This document shows positions 9,258-18,666 of a stretch of 64,000 nt of DNA, one piece after another (within the stretch, counting starts at the first letter, position 1; each line of letters begins with the position of its first letter). Below the pieces are notes generated by a model. The model saw only the letters and a program-made list of their open reading frames with translations. It was not told the origin of the DNA and did no database searches. A program made the translations under genes and the position numbers. Origin of the DNA: Vibrio atypicus (lineage in GTDB: Bacteria; Pseudomonadota; Gammaproteobacteria; Enterobacterales; Vibrionaceae); the NCBI RefSeq assembly GCF_009811315.1, contig NZ_BLID01000007.1:1-64000 (forward strand), in the 5' to 3' direction.

Positions 9258-10613
9258 TTAAATCAGAATAGTGGCAAGGCCTAAGAAAACGGACAAACCA
9301 ATAACGTCAGTGACAGTCGTGAGGGCCATACCTCCCGCCAATGCCGGATCGATGTTCATCTTTTTAAGTAAAATAGGAATGGTAACACCAGCAACGCCAG
9401 CGACTAATAAGTTGGTTAACATAGCTGCAGAGATAATTCCTCCTAGCATCCAGTTACCTTTCCAAGCTACAACAATACCGCCAATAATCAGAGCCCACAT
9501 AATGCCGTTTAATAAGCCGATAGCAGCTTCTTTCAATAGCAGTTCACGTTTGTTTGAGTCACCGATGTGGCCAAGGGCTAAGCCACGAATGACTAAGGCA
9601 ACAGTTTGGTTACCTGCAACTCCGCCCATGGATGGCACAATAGTCATGAGTACAGCAATGGCAGCCATTTGGTCGAGGGTGGCTTCAAACATATTGGAAA
9701 CTGATGCCGCCGCGAGTGCAGCAAGGACATTTGCTCCTAGCCAGACACTACGTTTTCGTGCGGATTTGACAACGGGGGCGAAGGTATCTTCGTCATCATC
9801 CATACCCGCCATGCTCATCATTGAGTGTTCGGCGTCTTCACGAATGACGTCAACTACGTCATCAATGGTGATTCGACCGACTAGGTGCTGATTTTCATCA
9901 ATGACAGGCGCTGAAACCCAGTTTCGACGCTCAAATAGGCTTGCGATATCAGAGTCACTCATAGTGACTTCAATCGCTTCATCGGCATCCTCCATCACAT
10001 CACTGACTTTTACGTCAGGTTGAGTGGTGAGCAGGGTCGTAATAGGCAATTCACCGATTAAGCGATTTTCTTCATCAATGACATAAAGAGCGTCAGTCGC
10101 TTCTGGTAGCTCTCCTTTCATTCTCAGATAACGAAGTACTACATCCACATCGACATCACCACGAATCGTGATAACGTCAGTGTTCATCAAGCTACCAGCG
10201 GTATCTTCTGGGTAGGAGAGAGCGGTTTCAACCAATAGACGCTCGGTTGCGTCCATTTGTGCGAGAACTTCACGAGATACATCATCAGGTAAGCTTCGAA
10301 GTACGTAAGCGACGTCATCCGTCTCCATGCCTTCCGTCGCTTCTGCAAGCATTTCAGGTGCCATTCGTGACACAAGATCGTCTTTTACATCCTCGTTCAA
10401 TTCATCGAGGATCTCACCGTAATCTTCGGGATCAGTTAACTGCCAAAGAACTTCACGACTCTTACGTGGAGAGGCTTCTAATAGATGGGCAATGTCTTCT
10501 GGTTCCATGTCCTGAAGCTGACGGCGGACATGGACAAAGCGACCATTTTCTAGAGCTTCTGTAACTTCCTGGAGGGCTTGGTGAGCTTGGTCAAATTCAA
10601 TTTGCTCGGCCAT
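9258..10613 (-). CDS. mgtE: magnesium transporter MgtE
   Basis: A 451-residue Mg2+ channel of the inner membrane. It has the acidic MgtE N-terminal domain (about 20-125), a CBS pair (about 130-255) that senses cytosolic Mg2+, a connecting helix and five C-terminal membrane helices (about 285-450). The pore region includes GNQTVALVIRGLALG and the AGVAGVTIPILL helix. A GGGGGA ribosome-binding site precedes the ATG. It lies ~100 nt beyond ptsO in the same direction, so it may be the last gene of the rpoN-ptsO operon or have its own promoter. I see no Mg2+-riboswitch-like leader in the short gap. Confidence 0.96.
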   Translation of the reverse strand: MAEQIEFDQAHQALQEVTEALENGRFVHVRRQLQDMEPEDIAHLLEASPRKSREVLWQLTDPEDYGEILDELNEDVKDDLVSRMAPEMLAEATEGMETDDVAYVLRSLPDDVSREVLAQMDATERLLVETALSYPEDTAGSLMNTDVITIRGDVDVDVVLRYLRMKGELPEATDALYVIDEENRLIGELPITTLLTTQPDVKVSDVMEDADEAIEVTMSDSDIASLFERRNWVSAPVIDENQHLVGRITIDDVVDVIREDAEHSMMSMAGMDDDEDTFAPVVKSARKRSVWLGANVLAALAAASVSNMFEATLDQMAAIAVLMTIVPSMGGVAGNQTVALVIRGLALGHIGDSNKRELLLKEAAIGLLNGIMWALIIGGIVVAWKGNWMLGGIISAAMLTNLLVAGVAGVTIPILLKKMNIDPALAGGMALTTVTDVIGLSVFLGLATILI

Positions 10614-10718
10614 CGGTTCCCCCTGACTCTATATGTTTATAATGGTACGAATAGTAACTTAATTTTAGAATGTATTTAATAAGTTAATGTGAAGGAAAGG
10701 CAATTAGTCAGTAAGAGG

Positions 10719-10997
10719 TTAGTCCTCTTCTTCAAACTTGTCTTCAATAAGGTGGCAGACAGCTTCTAAGGCAGGGTGTGCGTCATCTCCCTCAGCGCTA
10801 ATAGTAACGTGTTCACCCTGGGCAGACTCCAGCATGAGCAGCCCCATGACACTATCCGCTGTGGCTTCTTTCCCTTCATGATTTTGAATAGTCAGAACTG
10901 AATCAAAAGATTGTGCAAGTTCGACGAGTTTGACTGCAGCACGAGCATGAAGACCTAAACGGTTTTGGATAAGTACAGTTCTACTCTGTTGCTGCAT
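10719..10997 (-). CDS. ptsO: phosphocarrier protein NPr (nitrogen PTS)
   Basis: A 92-residue HPr-like protein with the phosphorylation-site motif RLGLHARAA; His17 receives phosphate from EI-Ntr and passes it to PtsN. The acidic tail (FEEED) and the position after ptsN and rapZ identify it as NPr rather than sugar-PTS HPr. It starts 5 nt after the rapZ stop, as part of the rpoN-hpf-ptsN-rapZ-ptsO block. The protein is cytoplasmic and links nitrogen and carbon status to potassium and envelope regulation in relatives. Confidence 0.96.
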   Translation of the reverse strand: MQQQSRTVLIQNRLGLHARAAVKLVELAQSFDSVLTIQNHEGKEATADSVMGLLMLESAQGEHVTISAEGDDAHPALEAVCHLIEDKFEEED

Positions 10998-11002
10998 AGG
11001 GG

Positions 11003-11866
11003 TTATTCCTTGTGATTTTGCTCTAATGAGGCATGACGAATTTGGACCTGGTGGCCCATTTGCGCAAAGTACTCACCAATCTGTTGAGTGAGGTAGACTG
11101 AGCGATGTTTGCCACCCGTACAACCGATCGCCACGGTTAAGTAGCTACGGTTATTCTTTTCAAGTAGTGGTAGCCAATTCTCGATGAACTTCTGAATCTG
11201 TTGCTTTAATTCGAGCACTTCAGCATGACTTTCCAAAAATGACTTGATAGGAGCATCCAGCCCTGTCAACGGTCTTAGATCTGGTTCCCAGTGTGGATTG
11301 GGCAGGAATCGAACATCAAATACATAGTCCGCATCACTTGGCAAGCCATACTTAAACCCAAACGATTGGAACACCATAACGAGATCTTTGCGTTCTCTAC
11401 CTTCGACACGCATCCGAACCGTTTCACTTAACTCGTGCAGGGATTGATTGCTGCTGTTAATGACTAAGTCGGAGTGCTCTTTAAGTGGAGAAAGAATAGA
11501 ACGTTCTTTTTCTATTGCTTGTTCTAGTGATGTATTTTCTAGGCTTAACGTTAACGGGTGGATACGGCGTGTTTCGCTATAGCGTTTGAGTAATGTCTCT
11601 TTGTTGGCATCTAAGAACAAAACGCTTACGTCGGAGCTCTGTTTTAGCCGAGTTAATACGTCTTCAACAAGGTTGGGCTCTACTGGTAGGTTACGAATGT
11701 CGATACTGACCGCAACGTTCTGTTTACTGGATTGAACAGATTGGACAAAAGTATCGAGCATATCAACTGGAAGGTTGTCGACACAGTAATAGCCGAGATC
11801 TTCTAGTACACGGAGCGCGACGCTTTTGCCGGCTCCTGAATAACCACTAACAACGATAAGACGCAT
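11003..11866 (-). CDS. rapZ: RNase adapter protein / nucleotide-binding protein RapZ
   Basis: A 287-residue P-loop protein with Walker A GYSGAGKS at 8-15. The C-terminal half carries the conserved [10 protein letters not shown] motif that binds RNA or amino-sugar phosphate in E. coli RapZ. In enterobacteria RapZ senses glucosamine-6-phosphate and directs RNase E to GlmZ, thereby setting glmS expression; glmS lies at the end of this window. Its first base is also the last base of the ptsN stop, a 1-nt overlap showing coupled translation. Whether the GlmY/GlmZ circuit exists in this organism is not shown here. Confidence 0.96.
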   Translation of the reverse strand: MRLIVVSGYSGAGKSVALRVLEDLGYYCVDNLPVDMLDTFVQSVQSSKQNVAVSIDIRNLPVEPNLVEDVLTRLKQSSDVSVLFLDANKETLLKRYSETRRIHPLTLSLENTSLEQAIEKERSILSPLKEHSDLVINSSNQSLHELSETVRMRVEGRERKDLVMVFQSFGFKYGLPSDADYVFDVRFLPNPHWEPDLRPLTGLDAPIKSFLESHAEVLELKQQIQKFIENWLPLLEKNNRSYLTVAIGCTGGKHRSVYLTQQIGEYFAQMGHQVQIRHASLEQNHKE

Positions 11867-12312
11867 TATTGGCTAACCATGATTTCGTAAAGCTCTTGAT
11901 CTGATTGTGCTTTACGGAGTTGTTTAAGGATCTGCTTATCGTTTAGACGCTCTGCCATACTGGAAAGGGTTTTAAGATGTTCTTTACATTGTGCATCAGG
12001 CACAAGTAGAGCAAAAAGTAGGTCAACAGGGCGATTGTCGATAGCATCAAATTCAACCGGTGATTCGCATTGCAGTAATACGGCAACGGCTTGCTCACTG
12101 GATTGCATACGAGCATGGGGAATGGCTATTCCATTTCCAATGCCAGTACTGCCCATTTTTTCACGGCTGAGCATGCATTCGAAGAGTTCAGTTGAGTTCT
12201 GACCTGTTTTTTCAGCAACGAGTTCACTGATCATTTCTAGGGCACGTTTTTTACTAGTGCACTGGACCGCACTTTTAGTGCAGTCCAGTGTAAGGATTTC
12301 GCTTAATTGCAT
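11866..12312 (-). CDS. ptsN: PTS IIA-like nitrogen regulatory protein
   Basis: A 148-residue EIIA domain of the fructose/mannitol type with active-site His66 in the motif AIPHARM. It is the terminal phosphate acceptor of the EI-Ntr/NPr/EIIA-Ntr chain and regulates partner proteins rather than transporting sugar. It begins 5 nt after hpf and overlaps rapZ by 1 nt, so it is translated within the rpoN operon. Unusually, codons ~8-18 encode a 13-bp perfect mRNA hairpin (12260-12290; reported separately). Confidence 0.96.
   Translation of the reverse strand: MQLSEILTLDCTKSAVQCTSKKRALEMISELVAEKTGQNSTELFECMLSREKMGSTGIGNGIAIPHARMQSSEQAVAVLLQCESPVEFDAIDNRPVDLLFALLVPDAQCKEHLKTLSSMAERLNDKQILKQLRKAQSDQELYEIMVSQ
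12260..12290 (-). other. strong mRNA hairpin inside 5' ptsN coding region
   Basis: Read on the minus strand, CACTGGAC-T-GCAC, loop TAAAA, then GTGC-G-GTCCAGTG. This forms a continuous 13-bp stem (one U-G pair) with a 5-nt loop. It begins ~22 nt after the ptsN ATG. No T tract follows, so it is not a standard terminator. Function unknown; translational control or transcript processing are possibilities. Confidence 0.7.
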
Positions 12313-12317
12313 GGTGG

Positions 12318-12605
12318 TTAGTGAGCGTTTAGCTTCTCTTTGTGCTTGTTTAGCTGTCGAACTAATTTGTCGACTAAGGAATCGATAGCGGCATACATGT
12401 TTTCATCATCCGAGGAAGCATGTATCTCGCCCTGATTTACGTGAAGGGTAGCTTCTGCGATTTGACGGACTTTTTCAACTTTTAATACAACATGAACGCT
12501 GTTGATGTGGTCAAAAAAGCGTTCTAGCTTTTGAAACTTTTCATTTACATAGTCTTGCATTGAATCTGTTAGATCAATGTGGTGGCCATTAATATTGATT
12601 TGCAT
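12318..12605 (-). CDS. hpf: ribosome hibernation promoting factor (short form)
   Basis: A 95-residue protein of the S30AE/YfiA family starting MQININGHHIDLTD. It binds the 30S decoding region and promotes 100S ribosome dimers in stationary phase. The length matches short HPF; there is no long C-terminal dimerisation domain. ATG 12605 is chosen because AAGGAAAG precedes it; the longer frame runs into rpoN. It lies 25 nt after the rpoN stop, the conserved rpoN-hpf-ptsN order. Confidence 0.95.
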   Translation of the reverse strand: MQININGHHIDLTDSMQDYVNEKFQKLERFFDHINSVHVVLKVEKVRQIAEATLHVNQGEIHASSDDENMYAAIDSLVDKLVRQLNKHKEKLNAH

Positions 12606-12630
12606 AGACTTTCCTTCTCGGTTAAATGCC

Positions 12631-14091
12631 TTACAACAGGCGTTTGCGCTGACTTGAAGGGGCAATGCCTAGTGATTCTCGGTATTTTGCTATTGTTCGT
12701 CTAGCGACCTGAATCCCTTGGTCAGCGAGTAGAGCTGCAATCTTACTGTCACTCAGTGGTTTTGCACTGTTCTCGGCAGCAACTAGCTTCTTAATTAAAG
12801 CTCGAATTGCAGTAGATGAACATTCTCCACCATTGTCAGTGCTGACGTGGCTGGAGAAGAAGTACTTAAGTTCAAAGATGCCACGTGGGGTATGCATGAA
12901 TTTCTGCGTTGTTACCCGTGAGATGGTTGACTCATGCATGTCGACATCCAGTGCCACATCATTGAGTACCATCGGCTTCATAGCTTCTTCACCATACTCG
13001 AAGAAATCGCGTTGATGTTCAACAATACACTTAGCAACTTTGAGCAGTGTCTCGTTTCTACTTTCTAAGCTTTTAATCAGCCATTTTGCTTCTTGTAAGT
13101 TGCTACGAATGTATTGGCTATCTGCGCTGCTACCTTTACCTAGTGCGGCGTATTGTTGATTAACCTTCAATCTAGGGACTGCGTCAGGGTTGATAGTAAC
13201 AACCCACTTACCATGATCTTTATAGACAGAGACATCCGGAATGACATACTCAGCGTGCTCTGTTGAGATTCGGCTACCAGGCCTAGGATCGAGCTGTTGA
13301 ATCAGTTTTAGTGTTTCACGTAAATCTGCTTCTTTTAGCTTAGCTTCTTTTATGATCAGTTTGTAATCACGGTTACCTAACTGATCAATATGATCAGTTA
13401 GAACTCGTTTAGCTTCTGATAGCCAAGGCGTGTCTTCTGGGAAAGTCGCCAACTGTAGCAATAAACAGTCTTGCAGATTAACGGAAGCGACACCCAATGG
13501 ATCAAATTGTTGAATGCGTTTACGTACTGCTTCAATCTCTTCTATTTCGATCTCTTCGTTATCAAAGCTTTCAAGAATATCTTGCGGTGATACTGTGAGG
13601 TAACCATAGTCATCAACGGCATCAATAATCGCCATTGCAATCGTGCGGTCGGTTTCACTAAATGGTGTAAGGTCGAGCTGCCAAGTTAGGTAGTCGAGCA
13701 GTGACTGGGTAGTTTCGCCCTGATAAACAGGCATGTCATCATCAAGTGCGATGCCAGTGCTGCCAGTGTTTGCGCTATAGACGTCTTCCCAAGTGGTGTC
13801 TATTTCAAGCTCTGAGCTGATTTCTGATTTTTCTATTAACTCAGAGCTATCTTGTGGTTCAGCATCTCCAACATCGACGGTTGGCTCTTTGTCCTCATTA
13901 CCTGACTTATCTTCAGCGACTGGGGTATCTTCACTCGATTCTTCAACCTCAAGTAGTGGGTTGGAGTCTAACGCCTCTTGAATTTCTTGTTGAAGATCCA
14001 GCGTCGACAACTGCAACAAACGAATCGCTTGCTGTAGCTGCGGAGTCATGGCTAACTGTTGACCTAGCTTGAGTTGTAATGAGGGTTTCAT
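12631..14091 (-). CDS. rpoN: RNA polymerase sigma-54 factor
   Basis: A 486-residue sigma-54. Region I (1-50) is rich in Gln and Leu ([20 protein letters not shown]), followed by an acidic region II (about 50-115), the core-binding domain, an HTH, and the RpoN box [10 protein letters not shown] at 463-472, which reads the -24 element. It directs transcription of nitrogen, flagellar and other genes with enhancer-binding proteins. It follows lptB by ~50 nt in the same direction, a layout widely conserved in gammaproteobacteria. Confidence 0.98.
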   Translation of the reverse strand: MKPSLQLKLGQQLAMTPQLQQAIRLLQLSTLDLQQEIQEALDSNPLLEVEESSEDTPVAEDKSGNEDKEPTVDVGDAEPQDSSELIEKSEISSELEIDTTWEDVYSANTGSTGIALDDDMPVYQGETTQSLLDYLTWQLDLTPFSETDRTIAMAIIDAVDDYGYLTVSPQDILESFDNEEIEIEEIEAVRKRIQQFDPLGVASVNLQDCLLLQLATFPEDTPWLSEAKRVLTDHIDQLGNRDYKLIIKEAKLKEADLRETLKLIQQLDPRPGSRISTEHAEYVIPDVSVYKDHGKWVVTINPDAVPRLKVNQQYAALGKGSSADSQYIRSNLQEAKWLIKSLESRNETLLKVAKCIVEHQRDFFEYGEEAMKPMVLNDVALDVDMHESTISRVTTQKFMHTPRGIFELKYFFSSHVSTDNGGECSSTAIRALIKKLVAAENSAKPLSDSKIAALLADQGIQVARRTIAKYRESLGIAPSSQRKRLL

Positions 14092-14142
14092 TCAGTAATT
14101 TTTGCCTTAAATGCTAGAGAATCTTGCTGTTCTTCACTTTAA

Positions 14143-14868
14143 TCATAGACGGAATTGTTCGCCGAGATAAACTTGTTTTACTTGTTCATTATTGAGAACT
14201 TCGTTCGGCGATCCTTCCGCAATCAAATGTCCTTGGCTCACAATATAAGCTTTTTCACATACGTCGAGGGTCTCTCGAACGTTATGGTCCGTGATTAATA
14301 CGCCTAGTCCACGATCGCGTAAATGTTCAATGATCTTCTTAATATCAATCACTGAAATTGGGTCAACACCCGCGAATGGTTCATCAAGCAAGATAAATTT
14401 CGGATTAGCGGCAAGTGCTCTGGCGATTTCAACTCGACGACGTTCACCCCCAGATAGTGCCATACCTGCGCTTTGGCGAATGTGCTGAATGTGGAATTCT
14501 TCGAGCAAATCTTCCAGTTTGTCCTGTCGCTCTTCTCGTGTTAGCTCTTTGCGAGTTTCAAGAACGGCCATGATATTGTCTTCAACAGACAGTTTACGGA
14601 AGATGGACGCTTCTTGTGGAAGATAACCAATACCCATGCGAGCACGACTGTGCATAGGAAGAATACTGATGTCTTCATCATCAATGAAAATAGAGCCTTC
14701 ATCACGCGCAACTAAGCCTACAATCATATAAAACGAGGTGGTTTTACCTGCACCATTAGGGCCGAGTAAGCCTACAATTTGGCCTGACTCAACCTGTAGG
14801 CTTACATCAGATACCACCTTGCGGTTTTTGTAGCTTTTGGCTAAATGCTCTGCTTTTAATAATGTCAT
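14143..14868 (-). CDS. lptB: LPS export ABC transporter ATPase
   Basis: A 241-residue ABC ATPase with Walker [10 protein letters not shown], signature LSGGERRR, Walker [13 protein letters not shown] and the switch histidine in ITDHNV. LptB powers extraction of LPS from the inner membrane by LptFG. ATG 14868 ([13 protein letters not shown]) fits the family start and lies 1 nt past the lptA stop. A longer in-frame extension would overlap lptA and has no family support. It is the fifth gene of the kdsD-kdsC-lptC-lptA-lptB string. Confidence 0.97.
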   Translation of the reverse strand: MTLLKAEHLAKSYKNRKVVSDVSLQVESGQIVGLLGPNGAGKTTSFYMIVGLVARDEGSIFIDDEDISILPMHSRARMGIGYLPQEASIFRKLSVEDNIMAVLETRKELTREERQDKLEDLLEEFHIQHIRQSAGMALSGGERRRVEIARALAANPKFILLDEPFAGVDPISVIDIKKIIEHLRDRGLGVLITDHNVRETLDVCEKAYIVSQGHLIAEGSPNEVLNNEQVKQVYLGEQFRL

Positions 14869-14869
14869 A

Positions 14870-15367
14870 TTATTCTTGTACTGCTTGAGGCTGAAGGACA
14901 GTCGATACGCGATCGCCTTTTTGTTTACCATCAGCGATCAGTTTTTGCGATGAAATCTGGTAACGAATTTGGTTACCACGAATGAGGCTGTCATCTTGAG
15001 AGAGCATCGCTTTGTTACGCATAGTCAGTTGGTCTTTAGCCAAACTGTATTCCAGTTCTTTGGCTTCGCCGTAGAGTGTTTTGCCATCATCGGTAAGCTG
15101 AGAAAACGTCGCAAGTTCACCAAATCCATCAATACGCTGAATTGAACCGTCTTTCGGGTCACGAGTGACGATGATTTTCTCAGCATTGATGTTGATACTG
15201 CCTTGTTTTAGCTTTACATCACCTAAGAAAGTGACTTGATTGCTTTGCATGTCCAACTGTTGACTGTCTGAGTCAATGTATACCGGTTGCTTCTGGTCTG
15301 TGGACAAGGCTAGTGCTTGGCCCGACATAAATAAACAAGCAATAAGACTAAGGTGTGAGAGTTTCAT
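14870..15367 (-). CDS. lptA: LPS transport periplasmic protein LptA
   Basis: A 165-residue secreted protein with a signal peptide (about 1-20, ending SGQALA) and an OstA/LptA jelly-roll domain. It forms the periplasmic bridge that carries LPS from LptC to the outer-membrane LptD. Start ATG 15367 gives the signal peptide [16 protein letters not shown]; its first 20 nt overlap the end of lptC, showing translational coupling. The length is close to other LptA proteins. Confidence 0.95.
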   Translation of the reverse strand: MKLSHLSLIACLFMSGQALALSTDQKQPVYIDSDSQQLDMQSNQVTFLGDVKLKQGSININAEKIIVTRDPKDGSIQRIDGFGELATFSQLTDDGKTLYGEAKELEYSLAKDQLTMRNKAMLSQDDSLIRGNQIRYQISSQKLIADGKQKGDRVSTVLQPQAVQE

Positions 15368-15911
15368 ATCTACCTTGTACGCTCTTATATAGGGTTGCAT
15401 CGTGGTCAGCAAAGTTGCCTTTCATTGCTTGACCAACGGTTTCAAATTGTGGGCCATGAATGATAACTTGGTTATCTGCCCAAAAATCTCGGTTGTCTAA
15501 TTGGATACTTATACTGCTCGTAGACAGTGTATTGAATCCGGACTCAGGTAATAGGTTGTTAACAATAACATCACCAGACAGAGTTAAAACATGCTTCTTA
15601 TCGAGCACACCTGTATTGGCGGTCATTTCCCATTCTTGAGTCAATCCTTCCTTGTAGACTTTTAATACGGGTTGTTCAAAAACCGTGTCACCATTTTTGG
15701 CGTAGTGATCGAGGCTTTGCGAAGTGATCACATAGCTACGCACACCTTCATCTGTAAATGAAGTATTGGTGAGTTGTTGGCCACTAAACATTGGCTGTTC
15801 TAGATCAGGGCTAACTTTCGGTGCTTCTTGTTGTTGGCGACTAAAGTAGTAGTAGCCTGACCAACAAAGAGCAAAACCCAAAATGAGATAGCCGATACGA
15901 GATAGACTCAT
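15348..15911 (-). CDS. lptC: LPS export protein LptC
   Basis: A 187-residue bitopic membrane protein. One N-terminal helix (about 5-22) anchors it and the rest is a periplasmic LptC/YrbK domain that receives LPS from LptB2FG and hands it to LptA. It overlaps kdsC by 4 nt (ATGA) and lptA by 20 nt. The sequence is divergent as usual for LptC, but the position and single-helix architecture make the call firm. Confidence 0.94.
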   Translation of the reverse strand: MSLSRIGYLILGFALCWSGYYYFSRQQQEAPKVSPDLEQPMFSGQQLTNTSFTDEGVRSYVITSQSLDHYAKNGDTVFEQPVLKVYKEGLTQEWEMTANTGVLDKKHVLTLSGDVIVNNLLPESGFNTLSTSSISIQLDNRDFWADNQVIIHGPQFETVGQAMKGNFADHDATLYKSVQGRYETLTP

Positions 15912-16465
15912 ATACTCAAACCTTTGTGAACATCTAATTCATCTCTCGCTTGGAGGATGAGGTCGCAAACCTCTCGGACAGCACCATGGCCGCCTTTAAT
16001 TGCAGTCACGTAGTTTGCTCTTTTCGCTAACAACGGATGACCGTCAGCTACACATACTTTTAGTGCGACTTGTTCCATCACCGGCCAATCGATCAGATCA
16101 TCACCAATATAGCCTGTTTGCTGTGCTGAGATATTCAACTTCTTACAAATATCTTGGTATGCTTTTATTTTATCGTCTTGGCCTTGATAAATCAGTGAGA
16201 TGCCTAAGGCTTTCATTCTATTCTCAACGATTTGTGATTTACGGCCAGTAATGATAGCAATCTCAATGCCTGCATTCATGAGGGATTTTACGCCATAGCC
16301 ATCACGAGTATGGAATGTTTTGAGCTCTTCACCATCGTTGCCCATGTAAACAAGGCCATCGGAAAAGACCCCATCCACATCACAGATAAGCAGCTTTATC
16401 TCTTTGGCAATGGCTAGAGTAGTTTGTTCCACTGGTTGGTATAAAGTTTCGACCATCTGAGACAT
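15908..16465 (-). CDS. kdsC: 3-deoxy-D-manno-octulosonate 8-phosphate phosphatase
   Basis: A 185-residue HAD phosphatase of the C0 (capless) type. The catalytic motif DVDGVFSDG has nucleophile Asp29 and acid/base Asp31; motif II is ITGRKS and motif III is GDDLIDWPV. It removes phosphate from KDO-8-phosphate to give KDO for lipid A decoration. It overlaps lptC by 4 nt and its first base overlaps the kdsD stop, so the whole string is translationally coupled. Confidence 0.97.
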   Translation of the reverse strand: MSQMVETLYQPVEQTTLAIAKEIKLLICDVDGVFSDGLVYMGNDGEELKTFHTRDGYGVKSLMNAGIEIAIITGRKSQIVENRMKALGISLIYQGQDDKIKAYQDICKKLNISAQQTGYIGDDLIDWPVMEQVALKVCVADGHPLLAKRANYVTAIKGGHGAVREVCDLILQARDELDVHKGLSI

Positions 16466-17430
16466 TACATTACTCCTGCCTTTAGCATGTCGTGCATATT
16501 AAGCGCGCCTACAACTTTGCCTTGGTCGCAAAGAATCAAACCATTGATGCTCTTATCTTGCATCATATTTAGCCCTTCAGCAGCCAGCATGTTAGGGGTG
16601 GCAACGGTTGGGTTAATGGTCATTACATCGCCGATAATAGCACTGTGAATATCAACTCGTTTATCTAAAATTCGACGTAGGTCGCCATCAGTGAATATAC
16701 CAACAAGTTGCTGGTGGTCATCTACCACTGCCGTCATACCGAGCCCTTTTTGGCTGATCTCTAGCAGTGCATCACGCACTACGGTATTCGGTGTTACTAA
16801 AGGTAATTTGTCACCAGTGTGCATGATATCAGAAAGCTTCAGTAGCAGTTTTCGACCGAGCGCGCCACCCGGATGAGACAACGCAAAGTCATCAGCAGTG
16901 AACCCACGAGCTTGCATTAGCGCCATAGCTAGCGCATCTCCCATCACCAAGGTTGCTGTGGTGCTTGAGGTTGGTGCTAGCTGAATAGGGCAAGCTTCTT
17001 TCGGTACTGTAATTTGAAGGTGCAGATCCGATAGCTTTGCCATATTGGAGTGAGGCTTACCTGTCATACTGATTATTTTGATATTCAGTCGCTTTAAGAC
17101 AGGAAATAGAGCCAAAATCTCAGAAGATTCGCCAGAGTTAGAAATAGCCAATACGATGTCGCCTGGCTCAATCATACCTAAGTCACCGTGTGCCGCTTCA
17201 CCTGGGTGTACGAAAAATGATGACGTACCGGTGCTCGCTAGCGTTGCCGCGATCTTATTGCCAATATGCCCAGATTTTCCCATCCCCATCACAACCACTT
17301 TCCCTTCAGTATTGGCAAAGATCAGTTCACATGCTTTAGTGAAATCCTGATTGAAATAGTGTTCTAGTTGCTTCAAGGCCTCGATCTCAGTGCGAAGAAC
17401 TTCTTGTGCTGCCGAACGATAGTCAAACAT
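16465..17430 (-). CDS. kdsD: D-arabinose 5-phosphate isomerase
   Basis: A 321-residue protein with an N-terminal SIS sugar-isomerase domain (about 35-175; GMGKSGHIGNKIA) and two C-terminal CBS domains (about 205-320). It converts ribulose-5-phosphate to arabinose-5-phosphate, the first step of KDO synthesis. It is followed directly by kdsC. A GutQ-like paralogue would share the domains, but the position beside yrbG and kdsC supports KdsD. Confidence 0.97.
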   Translation of the reverse strand: MFDYRSAAQEVLRTEIEALKQLEHYFNQDFTKACELIFANTEGKVVVMGMGKSGHIGNKIAATLASTGTSSFFVHPGEAAHGDLGMIEPGDIVLAISNSGESSEILALFPVLKRLNIKIISMTGKPHSNMAKLSDLHLQITVPKEACPIQLAPTSSTTATLVMGDALAMALMQARGFTADDFALSHPGGALGRKLLLKLSDIMHTGDKLPLVTPNTVVRDALLEISQKGLGMTAVVDDHQQLVGIFTDGDLRRILDKRVDIHSAIIGDVMTINPTVATPNMLAAEGLNMMQDKSINGLILCDQGKVVGALNMHDMLKAGVM

Positions 17431-17451
17431 GTGAAACCTCAGTAATAAATA

Positions 17452-18423
17452 TTAAGCCGTCATATTCATGATTAGGTATGCTTGATAGGCGATAAAGGTA
17501 CAGAAAAGCACGCCACCTTCAATGCGATTGATACTGCGTGATTTACCTAGCGCCATGACAACAAGCAGTAAGGATACACCTAGCATGACCCAAAAATCTC
17601 GTCCCATCGCATACTCGCTGAGGATAGATGGGTTTAAGATTCCTGGAATACCCATTACAGCTAAGATATTGAAGACGTTGGATCCAATAATGTTGCCAAC
17701 GGCCATATCATCTTCACCTTTCATAACGCCTGCCAGAGATGCTGCTAGTTCAGGTAAGCTGGTACCAACTGCAATGATGGTTAGGCCGATCACCAAATCA
17801 CTCATCCCAAAGTACTGAGCAATAATAACCGCGTTATCGACTAATAGATCTGCGGAGACGGGCAGGATGATTAAACCAATCACAACCCACATTGCCGCTT
17901 TAGGGATACTGACGCCATCAGGAACTTCGGATTCTTGTTCTTCCAAAAGCGGATCGACGCTACCTGCGGCTTTTTCTTTTTGGCTAATTCGCAGCATGGC
18001 AATGATAAAGGCGGCAAAAAGAACGAAGAGAAGAATACCTTCGTAAAAACCTAAGTGGCTATCCCAAAGTAAAATGCCGGCAAGAAGGGTTACGCCTATC
18101 ATAAGTGGAAGCTCGCGGCGTAATACGGCTGAGCTGATTGAGAGTGGTTTGATTAACGCAGTGATACCCAGAATAAGGGCGATGTTAGCAATGTTTGAAC
18201 CCAAAACATTACCTACTGCAGTATCGGTTTTACCATCAAGTGCTGCGGTTGCAGAAACCATCATTTCAGGTGCCGAAGAACCCATTGCAAGAATCGTCAT
18301 ACCGATGACTAGTGGAGAGATACCGAAATTTCGAGCTAATGCAGCAGAGCCAAATACCAGCTTATCAGCACTCCAAACCAAAAATACTAATCCGATGATG
18401 AGAAACGCAACGGCTTCAAACAT
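17452..18423 (-). CDS. yrbG: calcium/sodium antiporter (YrbG family)
   Basis: A 323-residue CaCA exchanger with two homologous five-helix repeats. Each carries an alpha motif: GSSAPEMMVS with GNVLGSNIANI in the first, and GTSLPELAAS with GNIIGSNVFNI in the second. It exchanges Ca2+ for Na+ in the inner membrane. It is the first gene of the leftward kds-lpt-rpoN block, 21 nt before kdsD, and is divergent from mlaF across a 243-nt AT-rich gap. Its physiological ion is not proven even in E. coli. Confidence 0.93.
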   Translation of the reverse strand: MFEAVAFLIIGLVFLVWSADKLVFGSAALARNFGISPLVIGMTILAMGSSAPEMMVSATAALDGKTDTAVGNVLGSNIANIALILGITALIKPLSISSAVLRRELPLMIGVTLLAGILLWDSHLGFYEGILLFVLFAAFIIAMLRISQKEKAAGSVDPLLEEQESEVPDGVSIPKAAMWVVIGLIILPVSADLLVDNAVIIAQYFGMSDLVIGLTIIAVGTSLPELAASLAGVMKGEDDMAVGNIIGSNVFNILAVMGIPGILNPSILSEYAMGRDFWVMLGVSLLLVVMALGKSRSINRIEGGVLFCTFIAYQAYLIMNMTA

Positions 18424-18666
18424 GATGCTTCCTAATTAATTTACAACGAGAGAATTTAACCGTTAATTTTGACGCTTTGGGTTATAAAAGGGAAGCGGAT
18501 CATTCAATTAATTGTTAAGTGATGATTCTAAGTAATCCTTTGCGATAGGATGAATTACAATCAATTAAGTACAAATGAGAAGCAACTAATTAATCGAACA
18601 GTGCTTTTAATTCCATTTGAATGTGCTTATGATTGCCCATTCTTAGTGCCCAAGTTAGAGGTTTGA

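Noticed and set aside
9271..9891. 206-codon frame antisense to mgtE
   Set aside because: Lies wholly opposite a well-conserved gene in a mirror reading frame; Ala/Pro/Thr-rich composition is typical of antisense shadows. No ribosome-binding site.
10614..10718. Mg2+ riboswitch in front of mgtE
   Set aside because: The gap to ptsO is ~100 nt and shows no extended paired leader; too short for the known Mg2+ riboswitch classes.
18505..18514. CAATTAATTG palindrome between yrbG and mlaF
   Set aside because: Short, AT-only palindrome in an AT-rich gap; several similar CAATTAA strings nearby suggest chance composition.
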